This document shows positions 1-13,718 of a stretch of DNA of 64,000 nucleotides, piece by piece. Numbering within the stretch: the stretch's first letter is position 1; each line of letters starts with the position of its first letter. The translations under genes and the position numbers were made by a program. The stretch is taken from assembly GCA_933228675.1 (NCBI GenBank), contig OW121740.1, positions 33,138,292-33,202,291 on the forward strand, written 5' to 3'. The DNA comes from Stomorhina lunata (Eukaryota; Arthropoda; Insecta; Diptera; Rhiniidae). Under the pieces are notes generated by a model. That model had not been told where the DNA came from. It did no database searches and saw only the letters and a program-made list of their open reading frames with translations.

Positions 1-372
1 TGATGAAATTTTATACGTTGCCTAGGGCTAATGTATAACTTCTATAAACAAATAAGCGATTAGCTTAGACGAGGTTATACGGGAGCTATGGTCAAATGTG
101 AACCGATTCTGCCCAATTTCAATACCAAAATTTTCTCAGTGATAAAGAATGTTCTTACTAAGTTTCAGTGAGCTACCTCCTTTCGTTTAAGCGTTATCGT
201 GATTTCAACAGACAGACAGACTGACAGACAGACGGACATCGCTCAACCGTCTTAGAATTTCGTAAGGATTCAGAATATATATCGTTTTTGATTTTTGGGC
301 CAATATTAAGGAAATTACAAACGGAATGACAATCTCAATATACCCCCATTCTTTTTGATGGTGGGTATAAAA
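1..372 (-). mobile_element. DINE-like family 1, 5' part
   Basis: This is the 5' end of a non-autonomous repeat found seven times in the window. On the minus strand it opens with a TATACCC-type tip, then a stretch also present at 23870-23996, 31546-31640, 32034-32150 and 55660-55787. It carries the GACAGACAGACGGACA tract and the phrase GAGCTATGGTCAAATGTGAA. A TATACCC start plus GTCCGTCTGTC tracts is typical of DINE-1/INE-1 Helentron-derived repeats of flies; the assignment is by resemblance. The copy is cut by the window start. Confidence 0.6.
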
Positions 373-2064
373 ATATATAATTTTATAATTAAATTTATTT
401 TAACTTGAATATTTTATTTAAAATAGTTTCAATAATGGGCCTTGACTTATATCGCTTTTAAACAATGTTCGTCTTGCCTATGCAAAACATTCATTCCCCA
501 ATATATAGGATTGGAAATTGCATATAAAAAGTTACTTTAGGAAAAATAGTGTGGAAAGAAAGTAGCCTTACTTTAATATGATTTCAGTAATTCTGCTTAA
601 ATGTTTATTAACTTTTAGATGACAAAACTAATTAATTGACTTAAACAACTTCTTCCATGAATTAAAACAAAACCAAAGTTTTAGTGCTGCGGTAGTCATG
701 CGGTTGGTCTTTATCAACATTAAATTTCTTAATTATTTAATTTAATACGAATACATTGGCTGCCACACTTAAACGTATACATATAAATAAAGCGATTAAA
801 TTTAATTAAAATTGTCAATTCATTAATTTATATCTTTATCAGAGTGCAATGGCAGAGTGTCTATTGCACTTGGTATTGTTAATAAATTCTTTTCGTGTGC
901 TAAGTAGCTATTTAGATATTAAAGCTATTTATTCTCGGTAATATGTATATGTATATAGTCAGCAGAAATGCAAAAGACCGAATAAGACAAATTTAAAAAA
1001 AATATATTAAATTTAAGTGAAATTGCCATAGCATGAACTTTAACTGGTGATGTAAGGGATGTTGTATACCAAGCAACGAATTTGATTGGTCTTAACTTAT
1101 CTTGGTGATCCTTGATCTCAACTGTAGACATTGACCTCCTAGTGGCATTATCCGGGGAACTACAGAATATGCTTGGGCTTTGAACTATACAAGTTGTAAG
1201 TACAGACCATGTAAGTAAGTATTAACTTTAACTTATTTTTTTTCCACTTCTATCAAATGTTAACTCCCCTACAGCCCTTAGATGAGCCCTTATGCTTTTT
1301 ACATGACGATATATAATCGAAAATATTAAAGACACGTTTTTTGTTTCAACATTAGGGTGGTTTGAGGTCTTTCTAAGAATATTTCCGTCTACAACTTCTG
1401 TTTATTCTAAAAAATTTTTTGAACGAAAACTTACTGGAACGAACTAATCCCAATAGAAACTGGGGATATGACTTTAAAATACTTAGTTGACTTAAATATA
1501 ACTTTAAAACAAAAGCAGAAAGTATGAAAGCTTCTGTCAAAATTTTGACAAAAATTATACAATATAATCGCTTTCAAAATTTAAGGCTTAAACTTTACGC
1601 ACATCATGCACAGAAACATTTTCTTCACTTAAATATCAAACAAAATTGTACAAAATTTTCAAAATTTGTACAAATACCAGTAAATTACCCCACTGTCATT
1701 GAAAACACCCACTAACTCTTAAAGTATATGTAGAATAAAGATACAAGTGCATTTTATACATTTAACTTTGTAGTGTATATTGTCTACATTGTTTTATAAA
1801 TTCTTCAGCTTTTTGTGATTTTAAGGCGAAACCTCCCACTTAAATTGGCCAACATACATGGGTAGACAGACATATGGCACTTAATATATCTACAAGTATT
1901 TAAGTGTAGTTCAAGCTATATTAAATTGTTTTTGTGTTTTCAGTTTTATTGCCCTTTTATGTCTCTGAACGAATTTAGATTCCATACCTCCAAAAGCTTT
2001 AAAACACAATTTTGTGATAAGGATTTAATTTTTATAAGTTAAGAACAGAAGACAAATAATACAA
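373..2064. other. AT-rich spacer, no gene seen
   Basis: Only short open frames occur (up to about 68 codons). They have low-complexity composition, no recognisable domain and no supporting splice or promoter pattern. I see no repeat shared with the rest of the window here. Confidence 0.5.
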
Positions 2065-5000
2065 GACCATAACCAGACTATGACTAGACTATGACTAGAC
2101 TATGACTAGACTATGACTAGACTATGACTAGACTATGACTAGACTATGACTGGACTATGACTAGACTATGACTAGACTATGACTAGACTATGACTAGACT
2201 ATGACTAGACTATGACTAGACTATGACTAGACTATGACTAGACTATGACTAGACTATGACTAGACTATGACTAGACTATGACTAGACTATGACTAGACTA
2301 TGACTAGACTATGACTAGACTATGACTAGACTATGACTAGACTATGACTAGACTATGACTAGACTATGAGTAGACTATGACTAGACTATGACTAGACTAT
2401 GACTAGACTATGACTAGACTATGACTAGACTATGACTAGACTATGACTAGACTATGACTAGACTATGACTAGACTATGACTAGACTATGACTAGACTATG
2501 ACTAGACTATGACTAGACTATGACTAGACTATGACTAGACTATGACTAGACTATGACTAGACTATGACTAGACTATGACTAGACTATGACTAGACTATGA
2601 CTAGACTATGACTAGACTATGACTAGACTATGACTAGACTATGACTAGACTATGACTAGACTATGACTAGACTATGACTAGACTATGACTAGACTATGAC
2701 TAGACTATGACTAGACTATGACTAGACTATGACTAGACTATGACTAGACTATGACTAGACTATGACTAGACTATGACTAGACTATGACTAGACTATGACT
2801 AGACTATGACTAGACTATGACTAGACTATGACTAGACTATGACTAGACTATGACTAGACTATGACTAGACTATGACTAGACTATGACTAGACTATGACTA
2901 GACTATGACTAGACTATGACTAGACTATGACTAGACTATGACTAGACTATGACTAGACTATGACTAGACTATGACTAGACTATGACTAGACTATGACTAG
3001 ACTATGACTAGACTATGACTAGACTATGACTAGACTATGACTAGACTATGACTAGACTATGACTAGACTATGACTAGACTATGACTAGACTATGACTAGA
3101 CTATGACTAGACTATGACTAGACTATGACTAGACTATGACTAGACTATGACTAGACTATGACTAGACTATGACTAGACTATGACTAGACTATGACTAGAC
3201 TATGACTAGACTATGACTAGACTATGACTAGACTATGACTAGACTATGACTAGACTATGACTAGACTATGACTAGACTATGACTAGACTATGACTAGACT
3301 ATGACTAGACTATGACTAGACTATGACTAGACTATGACTAGACTATGACTAGACTATGACTAGACTATGACTAGACTATGACTAGACTATGACTAGACTA
3401 TGACTAGACTATGACTAGACTATGACTAGACTATGACTAGACTATGACTAGACTATGACTAGACTATGACTAGACTATGACTAGACTATGACTAGACTAT
3501 GACTAGACTATGACTAGACTATGACTAGACTATGACTAGACTATGACTAGACTATGACTAGACTATGACTAGACTATGACTAGACTATGACTAGACTATG
3601 ACTAGACTATGACTAGACTATGACTAGACTATGACTAGACTATGACTAGACTATGACTAGACTATGACTAGACTATGACTAGACTATGACTAGACTATGA
3701 CTAGACTATGACTAGACTATGACTAGACTATGACTAGACTATGACTAGACTATGACTAGACTATGACTAGACTATGACTAGACTATGACTAGACTATGAC
3801 TAGACTATGACTAGACTATGACTAGACTATGACTAGACTATGACTAGACTATGACTAGACTATGACTAGACTATGACTAGACTATGACTAGACTATGACT
3901 AGACTATGACTAGACTATGACTAGACTATGACTAGACTATGACTAGACTATGACTAGACTATGACTAGACTATGACTAGACTATGACTAGACTATGACTA
4001 GACTATGACTAGACTATGACTAGACTATGACTAGACTATGACTAGACTATGACTAGACTATGACTAGACTATGACTAGACTATGACTAGACTATGACTAG
4101 ACTATGACTAGACTATGACTAGACTATGACTAGACTATGACTAGACTATGACTAGACTATGACTAGACTATGACTAGACTATGACTAGACTATGACTAGA
4201 CTATGACTAGACTATGACTAGACTATGACTAGACTATGACTAGACTATGACTAGACTATGACTAGACTATGACTAGACTATGACTAGACTATGACTAGAC
4301 TATGACTAGACTATGACTAGACTATGACTAGACTATGACTAGACTATGACTAGACTATGACTAGACTATGACTAGACTATGACTAGACTATGACTAGACT
4401 ATGACTAGACTATGACTAGACTATGACTAGACTATGACTAGACTATGACTAGACTATGACTAGACTATGACTAGACTATGACTAGACTATGACTAGACTA
4501 TGACTAGACTATGACTAGACTATGACTAGACTATGACTAGACTATGACTAGACTATGACTAGACTATGACTAGACTATGACTAGACTATGACTAGACTAT
4601 GACTAGACTATGACTAGACTATGACTAGACTATGACTAGACTATGACTAGACTATGACTAGACTATGACTAGACTATGACTAGACTATGACTAGACTATG
4701 ACTAGACTATGACTAGACTATGACTAGACTATGACTAGACTATGACTAGACTATGACTAGACTATGACTAGACTATGACTAGACTATGACTAGACTATGA
4801 CTAGACTATGACTAGACTATGACTAGACTATGACTAGACTATGACTAGACTATGACTAGACTATGACTAGACTATGACTAGACTATGACTAGACTATGAC
4901 TAGACTATGACTAGACTATGACTAGACTATGACTAGACTATGACTAGACTATGACTAGACTATGACTAGACTATGACTAGACTATGACTAGACTATGACT

Positions 5001-6198
5001 AGACTATGACTAGACTATGACTAGACTATGACTAGACTATGACTATGACTAGACTATGACTAGACTATGACTAGACTATGACTAGACTATGACTAGACTA
5101 TGACTAGACTATGACTATGACTATGACTAGACTATGACTAGACTATGACTAGACTATGACTAGACTATGACTAGACTATGACTAGACTATGACTAGACTA
5201 TGACTAGACTATGACTAGACTATGACTAGACTATGACTAGACTATGACTAGACTATGACTAGACTATGACTAGACTATGACTAGACTATGACTAGACTAT
5301 GACTAGACTATGACTAGACTATGACTAGACTATGACTAGACTATGACTAGACTATGACTAGACTATGACTAGACTATGACTAGACTATGACTAGACTATG
5401 ACTAGACTATGACTAGACTATGACTAGACTATGACTAGACTATGACTAGACTATGACTAGACTATGACTAGACTATGACTAGACTATGACTAGACTATGA
5501 CTAGACTATGACTAGACTATGACTAGACTATGACTAGACTATGACTAGACTATGACTAGACTATGACTAGACTATGACTAGACTATGACTAGACTATGAC
5601 TAGACTATGACTAGACTATGACTAGACTATGACTAGACTATGACTAGACTATGACTAGACTATGACTAGACTATGACTAGACTATGACTAGACTATGACT
5701 AGACTATGACTAGACTATGACTAGACTATGACTAGACTATGACTAGACTATGACTAGACTATGACTAGACTATGACTAGACTATGACTAGACTATGACTA
5801 GACTATGACTAGACTATGACTAGACTATGACTAGACTATGACTAGACTATGACTAGACTATGACTAGACTATGACTAGACTATGACTAGACTATGACTAG
5901 ACTATGACTAGACTATGACTAGACTATGACTAGACTATGACTAGACTATGACTAGACTATGACTAGACTATGACTAGACTATGACTAGACTATGACTAGA
6001 CTATGACTAGACTATGACTAGACTATGACTAGACTATGACTAGACTATGACTAGACTATGACTAGACTATGACTAGACTATGACTAGACTATGACTAGAC
6101 TATGACTAGACTATGACTAGACTATGACTAGACTATGACTAGACTATGACTAGACTATGACTAGACTATGACTAGACTATGACTAGACTATGACTAGA
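2065..6198 (+). repeat. 11-bp satellite array, monomer TATGACTAGAC
   Basis: About 4.13 kb of head-to-tail 11-mers, roughly 375 copies. It is almost invariant: visible exceptions are T>G-type changes at 2152 and 2370, a 5-bp loss near 5041 leaving a TATGAC short unit, and two consecutive short units near 5111-5124. The left edge is slightly degenerate (2065-2080). The period is not a multiple of three and the monomer contains TGA and TAG, so no long open frame exists. The reverse complement of the same monomer forms the array at 29003-30268. Confidence 0.97.
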
Positions 6199-7245
6199 AT
6201 AAACATTTGTTTTTTTGGTCTTTTCTTTGGGTTGCGCACTTAAATCCATTAATGCTATAATGTGGGTCAAGTAAATAATGTTATCGCTATTGGCCTATTT
6301 TCAATAGTAAATTTATCATTTTTCAACACAAAAATTTTTGAAATATTCAAACACTCTTTAAAGTCATAAGGCTAAAGGAAACAGCTCCTAACCAACTTAG
6401 ATAAACTTTTTCATTAATTAAAAGTCATTTATTATAATGGGTCTGCATAAACAAAATTCAACAAAACGGTTAGAGCAACACCAGAGAAATGACTCCAAAC
6501 AAAACCAGAGGAGAGACAATGAAACATAATGCAGAACCAGTCAATATGGCGTCTAAACTAAATACAAATAAAAACTATAAATTAAAGAACATCATTCTTT
6601 CTCGGACCGATTTTAATTTATGGTTGGAAATGGAATGCTCTCTTTTACACACACAAACAAACAAAGTCGATATTTAAAACTGGGCCGAAATTATTTACGA
6701 TCCAACTAAACCAATTGTGTTTGAATATCAATAAATAATACAAAATAAACAGAAATGGAAATTTATTTTTACAGAACAAATTAAAGAACTTAAAGAACAG
6801 AAGGATACTGAACAAAAGGAATAAGATTCACCAGTCCTTTTCTTTAATGGGTTTGCATGGAAAATACAAATTAAACTTACGAACAAAGTTTTCATTTCTT
6901 CCGGTATAATTAACTTTAATTTGTTTTAAATGGTAATTTGATTAATTAACCACAATCATTCTGTGTCACAATCATTTTTTTTTCACAGAATCAAGATTCT
7001 CTTACAATGAGAAACAGATAAGAATAATGAAAAAATATAAAAGTAAAAATTGTAACTTCTTGCTGTGTCCATCCAAGCCGTCTATATCTCGTTGGCAACT
7101 AAAATATTGACAATTATTTAAATGGAAATTAAATGTGAATACTTCTTTAATTCAAAAGAAAAACTTTTTTCGTAGTTTCTTTCATGTGAAAAGGGAGAAA
7201 GAAATACTTTCATATATCGACCACATTTATTTTCAAAATTTCATT
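6199..7245. other. AT-rich spacer, no gene seen
   Basis: A 62-codon open frame near 6489-6677 has no recognisable domain and low-complexity neighbours. I see nothing else to annotate. Confidence 0.45.
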
Positions 7246-7248
7246 TAA

Positions 7249-8356
7249 TGCTAGAAACACAATCACGACAGCAGGCTACAAGAACACCGACTACAAAAGT
7301 CGTTGGCAGCAACAGTCGCCTTGTAGTCAGCTACTTAATTATTTTTAAGACGGCAGCTATATTGAAAACAGCTGATGTAGATTTTTGACGTTTGGACCAC
7401 TTCCTCTATTATCATTTCATCCAAGTCCATACCAATACCAGAAATATATTAAGAACTATTATTAATAATAAATAAAAAATAAGTTATAATAAACTAACCA
7501 AATAACAAAAGCCAACAGATAGAAAAATTAAAAGAATTAAATCAAAATGAAGCAGCTGCTTATGGGTGATGCCAATATCACATTTATAAGATGGGCAAAA
7601 TAAGTAATCAGGCTCCAATATCAACGTTTTCATGTACCGATAATAGAAAGATTTTAGTGGAATCACTTACAGTTTGAGAGTTATGAGCTTTTTAGATTTT
7701 AAGAATTATAGGGTATAACTTTAGAAGCTTATATTAACGTTTTTGGTATCAAACAAAAGCTACTAAAAATACTTTTCAAATGATATTCTTCCGATTTGTA
7801 ATGGATTAAGAACCCATATCTTAAAAACTTATAAAAATACACATATCTTAAAACAACATAGATATACTCGTAAGTATGCTCTTTTAAATAATAGATTTCA
7901 TACAGGAAATACTGCGCTTTTATATAACCTAAACTACGTAGCTCTAGCACATGAAGCGTGTGAGATATGACACTTTAAAAATAAACTTCTTAAAAATGTA
8001 CTTTTATTGAGGTACAGTTATATAAATTTGTATATCATATATTTATCAGATATTATTATATACATTATATTTATAAATATTTGATACGTATATTAATTGT
8101 TTATTTCAATTTCCTTAATAATTATTGCAAATAAAGTTAAGTGGTTTAAATCGCTAATCTACTTCAATATTCTGTGGTGTTGACAGCACTAAATCTGTTA
8201 CTGTCGCCAATAAAAATAGCAATTAGTTTAATCTTGGCTACAGCAACAACGGTTGTTGGTAGTCGTGTAGCTGTGCAGACGCTAAAAAATTAAAAAAGTA
8301 ACCTAATTCTGACAGGTTGTTGCCCGTAGCCTGTAGCCGTGATTGTGTTTCTAGCA
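7249..8356. mobile_element. Non-autonomous TIR element, PIF/Harbinger-like, copy 1
   Basis: The ends are inverted repeats: the left tip TGCTAGAAACACAATCACG is matched base for base by the reverse complement of the right tip ending at 8356. The element is flanked by a 3-bp direct repeat TAA (7246-7248 and 8357-8359). Inside are subterminal phrases such as ACCGACTACAAAAGTCGTTG near the left end and GTAGTCGTGTAGCTGTG near the right, which recur in the copy at 51939-53005. No transposase frame is present. A 3-bp TWA duplication is characteristic of PIF/Harbinger elements, so that class is suggested, not proven. Confidence 0.75.
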
Positions 8357-8602
8357 TAACTGTGGCTCTTTATTTCTGATCTAGTTAAAATTAATTAACA
8401 AAATAGTTTAAGATAAAAAGGAAAATTTTATAAAAATATTTATATTGTTGATAGTTAGGCTGCACTTAAAGCTCTGCGAGGTCAAACTAACTATTACATC
8501 CAAATTAGTTATATCATGTTTTTCAACAGGGACGCTACAAAAGTATAGCGACAGAGACAGCAGATGACGCCATATTTTCTCTTCAGTAAGGTTAGCCATT
8601 TC

Positions 8603-9212
8603 ATGATGGAAAGATATGCGAGCCAACAACGAGTCGAAATTATTATAACTTACTACCGATATTCAGAGTCTGTGGCCTCAACTTTAAGAAAAAAATCATC
8701 TTTAGCGATGAGGCTCATCGGCTGAATGGCTTCGTCAATAAACATAATATGAGTTATTTGTTAGGCAGCACTCCACACGCACTCCATGAGTTAAAATCGG
8801 CACGTTACTGTGAATGGAAATCCCTACCGTTCAATGATAACAGAAAATTTGTTGGACCAAATTGGATGATATGGACTTGGAGGACATGTGGTTCCAACAG
8901 GACGGCGCCACCAGCCACATAGCGGATATCGCAATCTATTTAGAAAACCAAGTTTGGAGAACGTGTTATCTCACGAAATGGTGCAGCCGATTGGCCGCCT
9001 CGGTCGTGCGATTTGACGCCGACTATTTCCTGAGGGGCTATGTCAAGTCTATGGTCTATACCAACAAGCCAGCGAAAGTTGATGAACTTTGTGCGAATAT
9101 CAAACGTGAAATTGAAACAGTATCGGCTAATTCATGCTTTAAAATCGTCAAAAATTGGATTCATCATCTGGACTTCTGCAAGCGTGCCCGTGGTGGGCTC
9201 GCAAAACTATAA
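8603..9212 (+). pseudogene. Decayed DD41D mariner-like transposase
   Basis: A broken relative of the transposase at 36079. An N-terminal piece beginning MMERYASQQRVEII (from 8603) is followed at once, across a frameshift near 8690, by the first catalytic block FSDEAHRLNGFVN, so the second half of the DNA-binding domain is missing. After further frameshifts the second block DMWFQQDGATSHIA appears (about 8880-8920), then an eroded third block with ADYFLRGYVKSMVYTNKP and a C-terminus like that of the intact copy. The first two catalytic aspartates survive, but the frame is interrupted several times. I see no terminal repeats. It is a dead remnant. Confidence 0.8.
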
Positions 9213-9338
9213 AGAATTTCATTGATATCCAAAAACAAAAACATTTGTAAAGCTCTTATTACTCGTATATACTTATTACCTAGATTTAAAATAAGACTAT
9301 AGTAGGTTCCTGGTTATAGCGACATTTAGGGCAATGAC

Positions 9339-10515
9339 GCCTCAAGACGTCGCACAGTGGTAATACTTCATACTTCGAATTGAAAAAAAATAGAAGGAGC
9401 GATCCAACAACGATGAAATTTTTCATACTTGTTCAGTTTTATACAGATAAGACAAATTAAAAAAAAAATCGAAATTCGTTGAATCTTTGGGGTACCTGCC
9501 TTGGGCCCTCCTTTTTTCATATATTTTTCTTCTCAATATACAAGTCGAAATTCTAAACAGAATTTGGTGAAATTCAACCCGCGTCTATCAATTAATTTAA
9601 AAAGAGGTCTACTAATTTTGGTTTAAATTCGTCGACTCATTGGGATACCTGCCTTGGACCCCATGTTTTCACCATTTTTTTTTATTTTTAAAAGCACAAG
9701 ATGCAATTTTCAACAGAATTGGATGGAATTCGACACACGTATATTAATTAATTAAATAAAGAGCTCTATTAGTTGATCCCTTGGGATACCTGTCCCAGAA
9801 CCCCATTTTTACCTATTTTTCTTCTTACTGTACAATCAACAATTCTTAACAGAATTTGATAAAATTCGGCAGACGTTTTTAAGTTGATCTAAAAAAGAGG
9901 TATACTTATTTTGGTTGAAATCAGTTGGCTTCTTGGGTTCCTGCCTTGGACCCCTATTTTTTGAATGTACAAGTCGCAATTTTTTTCCGAATTTTAAAAA
10001 ATTCAGCAGACGTCTATTAATAGACTCAAGAAAGAGTTATGCTAATTTTAGTTGAGATCCCTTGACTCTTTGAGGTACCTTGGACCCCCATTTTTCACTT
10101 ACTTTTGTTCCAAATGTATAAGCCGGAATTCTCAACAAAATATATATCAGTTTATCCAACTAAGAGCTCAATCGATTTTGGTTGAACTCCGTTTTTTTTT
10201 GGGGTACCTGCTTTGGACCCCCGTTTTGTTCACTTATTTATCTTTTCAAAATAAGCCGCAATTCTCAACAGAATTTGATGCACATGTCTATAAGTTGATC
10301 TAAAGAAGAGCTCTACTAGTTTTAATTGAAATCCGTAGACTCCTACGTGTACTTTACTTGCACTTACACTTAAATTTACTTTGATTAAAAGTTGCGCCTA
10401 AACGACTGCAACACTTTTTGCTTAAATTATGCGTAACAATTTATATGACTTTTTTTTAGAAAATTTTGAATTTTGTTCTACGATCGGTAAATTTCGGTAA
10501 ATGTTTTTAGCTCAA
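9339..10515. repeat. Dispersed repeat with ~165-bp internal tandem
   Basis: About six degenerate units of roughly 140-170 bp, each with a phrase like GGGGTACCTGCCTTGGACCC, then CAATTCTCAACAGAATTTGA, then a GATCTAAAGAAGAGCTCTAC-like end. The left flank (from 9339) and right flank (about 10365-10515) both reappear at 48385-48790, where only about two internal units are present. No terminal repeats or coding frame were found, so the element class is unknown. Confidence 0.75.
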
Positions 10516-11041
10516 TATAAAGAAGACCCCTTCACCTTTCAAGTGGTTATAGTAAGAGTATCAAGCAAAACCGACCCAAATTAGTTTTTGTCCAAAGAAA
10601 AACGAAAACACTGAACTTTGTAGAGATTTTTTGATCTCATAAAATCTCCTAAACTATATACGAGATTAAGATATTTTCTTCTGCAGACAAAAACCAGGGT
10701 TCCGTATCTTAACTAAATCGGCTGTAAAGCTATATTCGATGCATGAGCTATTGAGTTTGATGAAAAATTTCATCACTTTCTGTTTTAGAACATTAAGCAC
10801 ATTTCAATCAATACCATTTTAATAACACAATTATTGAACCTTAATATCTAGACTCTTCTCTATAGAAGTGCATCATTAGATTTTTCAAAAGCTGTGGTCA
10901 AAAAATGGCTTTTTTGCAGCAAAAGTATCATAGTGCGTCGCTTCGGGCTAGAATGGATACACTCGGTGATAGAAATAACTCCACCTATTTGTCACTTTTA
11001 CTTGACCACTAAGTATTGAATCGGCGAGAAAATAACAAAAA
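10516..11041. other. AT-rich spacer, no gene seen
   Basis: No open frame of note, RNA gene or repeat shared with the rest of the window was recognised here. Confidence 0.4.
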
Positions 11042-11340
11042 ACTGGGGCCAATTTACCGCATTCGATATCGATCGAAATCTTAGATATTTTCAAAACATT
11101 TGTATAGCATACTTTAGGGATAATCAAAATTGTTTTTTGAAGTCATTTGCCAAAAGATGAACACTAGTAAAAGAATTTAAGTTGAACTATATGTTCTTAA
11201 AAACGAATTAAAATGAATACCAAATTTCAATAAATTTTTTGCATCGAAATAACTTTGAACATCCCTAAAGTATACTTCACAATATTTGCTTATCAGCCCG
11301 AGTTTTCGATCGATATCGAATGCGGTTATTTGGCCCCTGG
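11042..11340. mobile_element. ~300-bp foldback MITE
   Basis: The left end GGGGCCAATTTACCGCATTC and following GATATCGATCGAAA are matched by the inverted right end (11300-11337). Pairing continues inward: ATACTTTAGGGAT near 11108-11120 pairs with ATCCCTAAAGTAT near 11262-11274. Most of the element is therefore one imperfect hairpin. There is no coding capacity. The target duplication is not clear, so the superfamily is left open. Confidence 0.75.
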
Positions 11341-12156
11341 AGAAACAAAGTAACCTGTGAAACTTAGATAAACCTGTCAAATTTAGATAAAGGCAGAACT
11401 AAGTTTTCCTACTATTCATTAAATCAAAACCGAAAATGGAACTGACTAGATAATATGCTTTTTAAGTCAAGAGAAAAAAGTGCCAACTAATACTCGACCA
11501 GTCATAATTATAAAATTCATAAAAATTCTCCATCAAAACGACATCACGACAAAAAGACATTTCTAACAAAAAATCTTGCTGAAGGATACTCAATTAATTA
11601 TAAAATCAAATTTAAAAAGTTGACTATTCTTGTAACGTGAAAAAAAATAGTTTAGCAAATAAAAAAAGAAAAACTTTATCCACAAAACTAATGAAAAGAA
11701 TTTAAAATGGAAAAGACAAGCAAACAGAAAAAACTACATTCTACGCAATGAAGATGAGAAAGCTTCTTTGGCCAAATTTTTTTTCTTTCTTTTTGCGTTT
11801 TAACAAGAAAAGGTGTTTGTTCATTCGTTCAGTGGCTCTGGTAAGTAAACCACAATATTTTAACTATTGTTTATAACGAAAAGGAAGTTAAAAGTTCTGT
11901 TACTACTAAAACTGCTATGCTAAGAGGGCACATAATGTAAATAACAATGCCAGTTCCACTGAAAAAGGAACGCAAACAAAAAAGAATCTCAAAAATAACC
12001 ACTACTCAACTGCAAAGTTAAGTTTTTCGTTTTAACCATTTTCTACGACTGACGACTCTATTCTTGTGGAAGATGTAGTTTAAGGTAAAGCTGAAAGTTG
12101 GTAGACATTAGGCAAATATTTGAAAAAAGTTTTATATAAGTGCATTGCACTTAGCA
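11341..12156. other. AT-rich spacer, no gene seen
   Basis: No convincing open frame, structural RNA or element end was recognised. Confidence 0.4.
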
Positions 12157-13660
12157 TAATTTTTCTATAAAAAAATTTTCGATCAAAAAAAAATTTCTAT
12201 AGAAAAATTTTCGATCAAAAAAATTTTTCTATAGAAAAATTTTCGATAAAAAATTTTTTCTTAAGAAAAATTTTCGATAAAAAAAATTTTTCTATAGAAA
12301 AATTTTCAATAAAAAAATTTTTCTATGGAAAAATTTTCGACAAAATAATTTTTATATAGAAAAATGTTCGTTAAAAAAATTTTTCTATAGAAAAATTTTC
12401 GATCAAAAAAATTTTTCTATAGAAAAATGTTCGATCAAAAAAATTTTTCTATAGAAAAATTTTCGATCAAAAAAATTTTTCTATAGAAAAATTTTCGATC
12501 AAAAAAATGTTTCTGTAGAAAAATTTTCGATAAAAAAATCTTTCCATAGAAAAATTTTCGATAAAAAATTTTTCTATAGAAAAATTTTCGATAAAAAAAT
12601 TTTTCTTAAGAAAAATTTTCGATAAAAAAATTTTTCTATAGAAAAATTTTCAATAAAAAAAATTTTCTAAAAATTTTCGATGAAAATTTTTTTTTAAAGA
12701 TTTTAGAAATTTTAGATAAACAAATTTTTTTATACAAAATTTTTCTGCAAAAATTTTCGATAAAAATATTTTTTTTTAATTTTTGAAAATATAAAAATTT
12801 TCTTTAAAAAAACTTTCGATAACAAAATTTTTCTATAGAAAAATTTTCAAAAAATTTTCGATAAAAAAATGTTTCTTTAAAAAAATTTTCGATTTTCGAA
12901 TTTTTTTTTGTCTAAAATTATTCTATAGGAACATTTTTTATCGAACATTAAAAATTTTTTATCGAAAATTTTTTTATCAAATTTTGTTTTTTATCTAAAA
13001 ATTTTTTTATCAAAAAGTTATCTATAGAAAAAGTTTTCTATAAAAAAAAACGAAAATTTTTCTATAGAAAAATTTTTTTATCGAAAATTTTTCAATAGAA
13101 ACATTTTTTTATCGAAAATTTTTTTATAGAAACTCTTTTTTATCGAAATTTTTTCTATAGAAACATTTTTTTTTATCGAAAATTTTTCTATAGAAACATT
13201 TTTTTAATCGAAAATTTTTCTATAGAAACATTTTTTTTATCGAAAATTTTTCTGTAGAAAAATTTTTTTATCGAAAATTTTTCTATAAAACAATTTTTTT
13301 ATCAAAAATTTTTCTATAAAAAAATTTTTATCGAAAATTTTTCTATAAAAAAAAATTTTATCAAAAAGTTTTCTATAGAAAAATTTTTTCATCAAAAAGT
13401 TTTCTATAGAAACATTTTTTCATCAAAAAGCTTTCTATAGAAAAATTTTATCATCGAAAATTTTTCTGTAGAAAAATTTTTCATAGAAAATTTTTCTGTA
13501 GAAAAATTTTTTTTATCGAAAATGTTTCTATAGAACAAAAAATTTTATTTTTCTATAAAAAAAAGTTTGTATATAAATTTTTTTTTATAGAATAATTTTA
13601 GATAAAAAAATGTTTCTATTGAAAAATTTTTGACAAGAAATTTTTTCTATGGAAAAAATT
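12157..13660. repeat. AT minisatellite A, ~31-32 bp, linker flips strand
   Basis: Each unit has the perfect palindrome TTTTCTATAGAAAA plus a linker. From 12157 to about 12900 the linker reads CGATMAAAAAA; from about 12950 to 13560 it reads TTTTTTATCG, its reverse complement. The array is thus two arms facing each other around 12900-12960. Units diverge by several bases, so it looks older than array B at 15992. Confidence 0.9.
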
Positions 13661-13718
13661 GGTAAAACAAATTTTACGTCGTGTCTGTTTTTTGAAGAGG
13701 AAAGTTGCGCCATCTATT

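Noticed and set aside
2065..6198. Telomeric or subtelomeric repeat
   Set aside because: The 11-mer does not resemble TTAGG-type telomere repeats, and dipterans generally lack simple telomerase repeats; internal placement between ordinary repeats gives no end signal.
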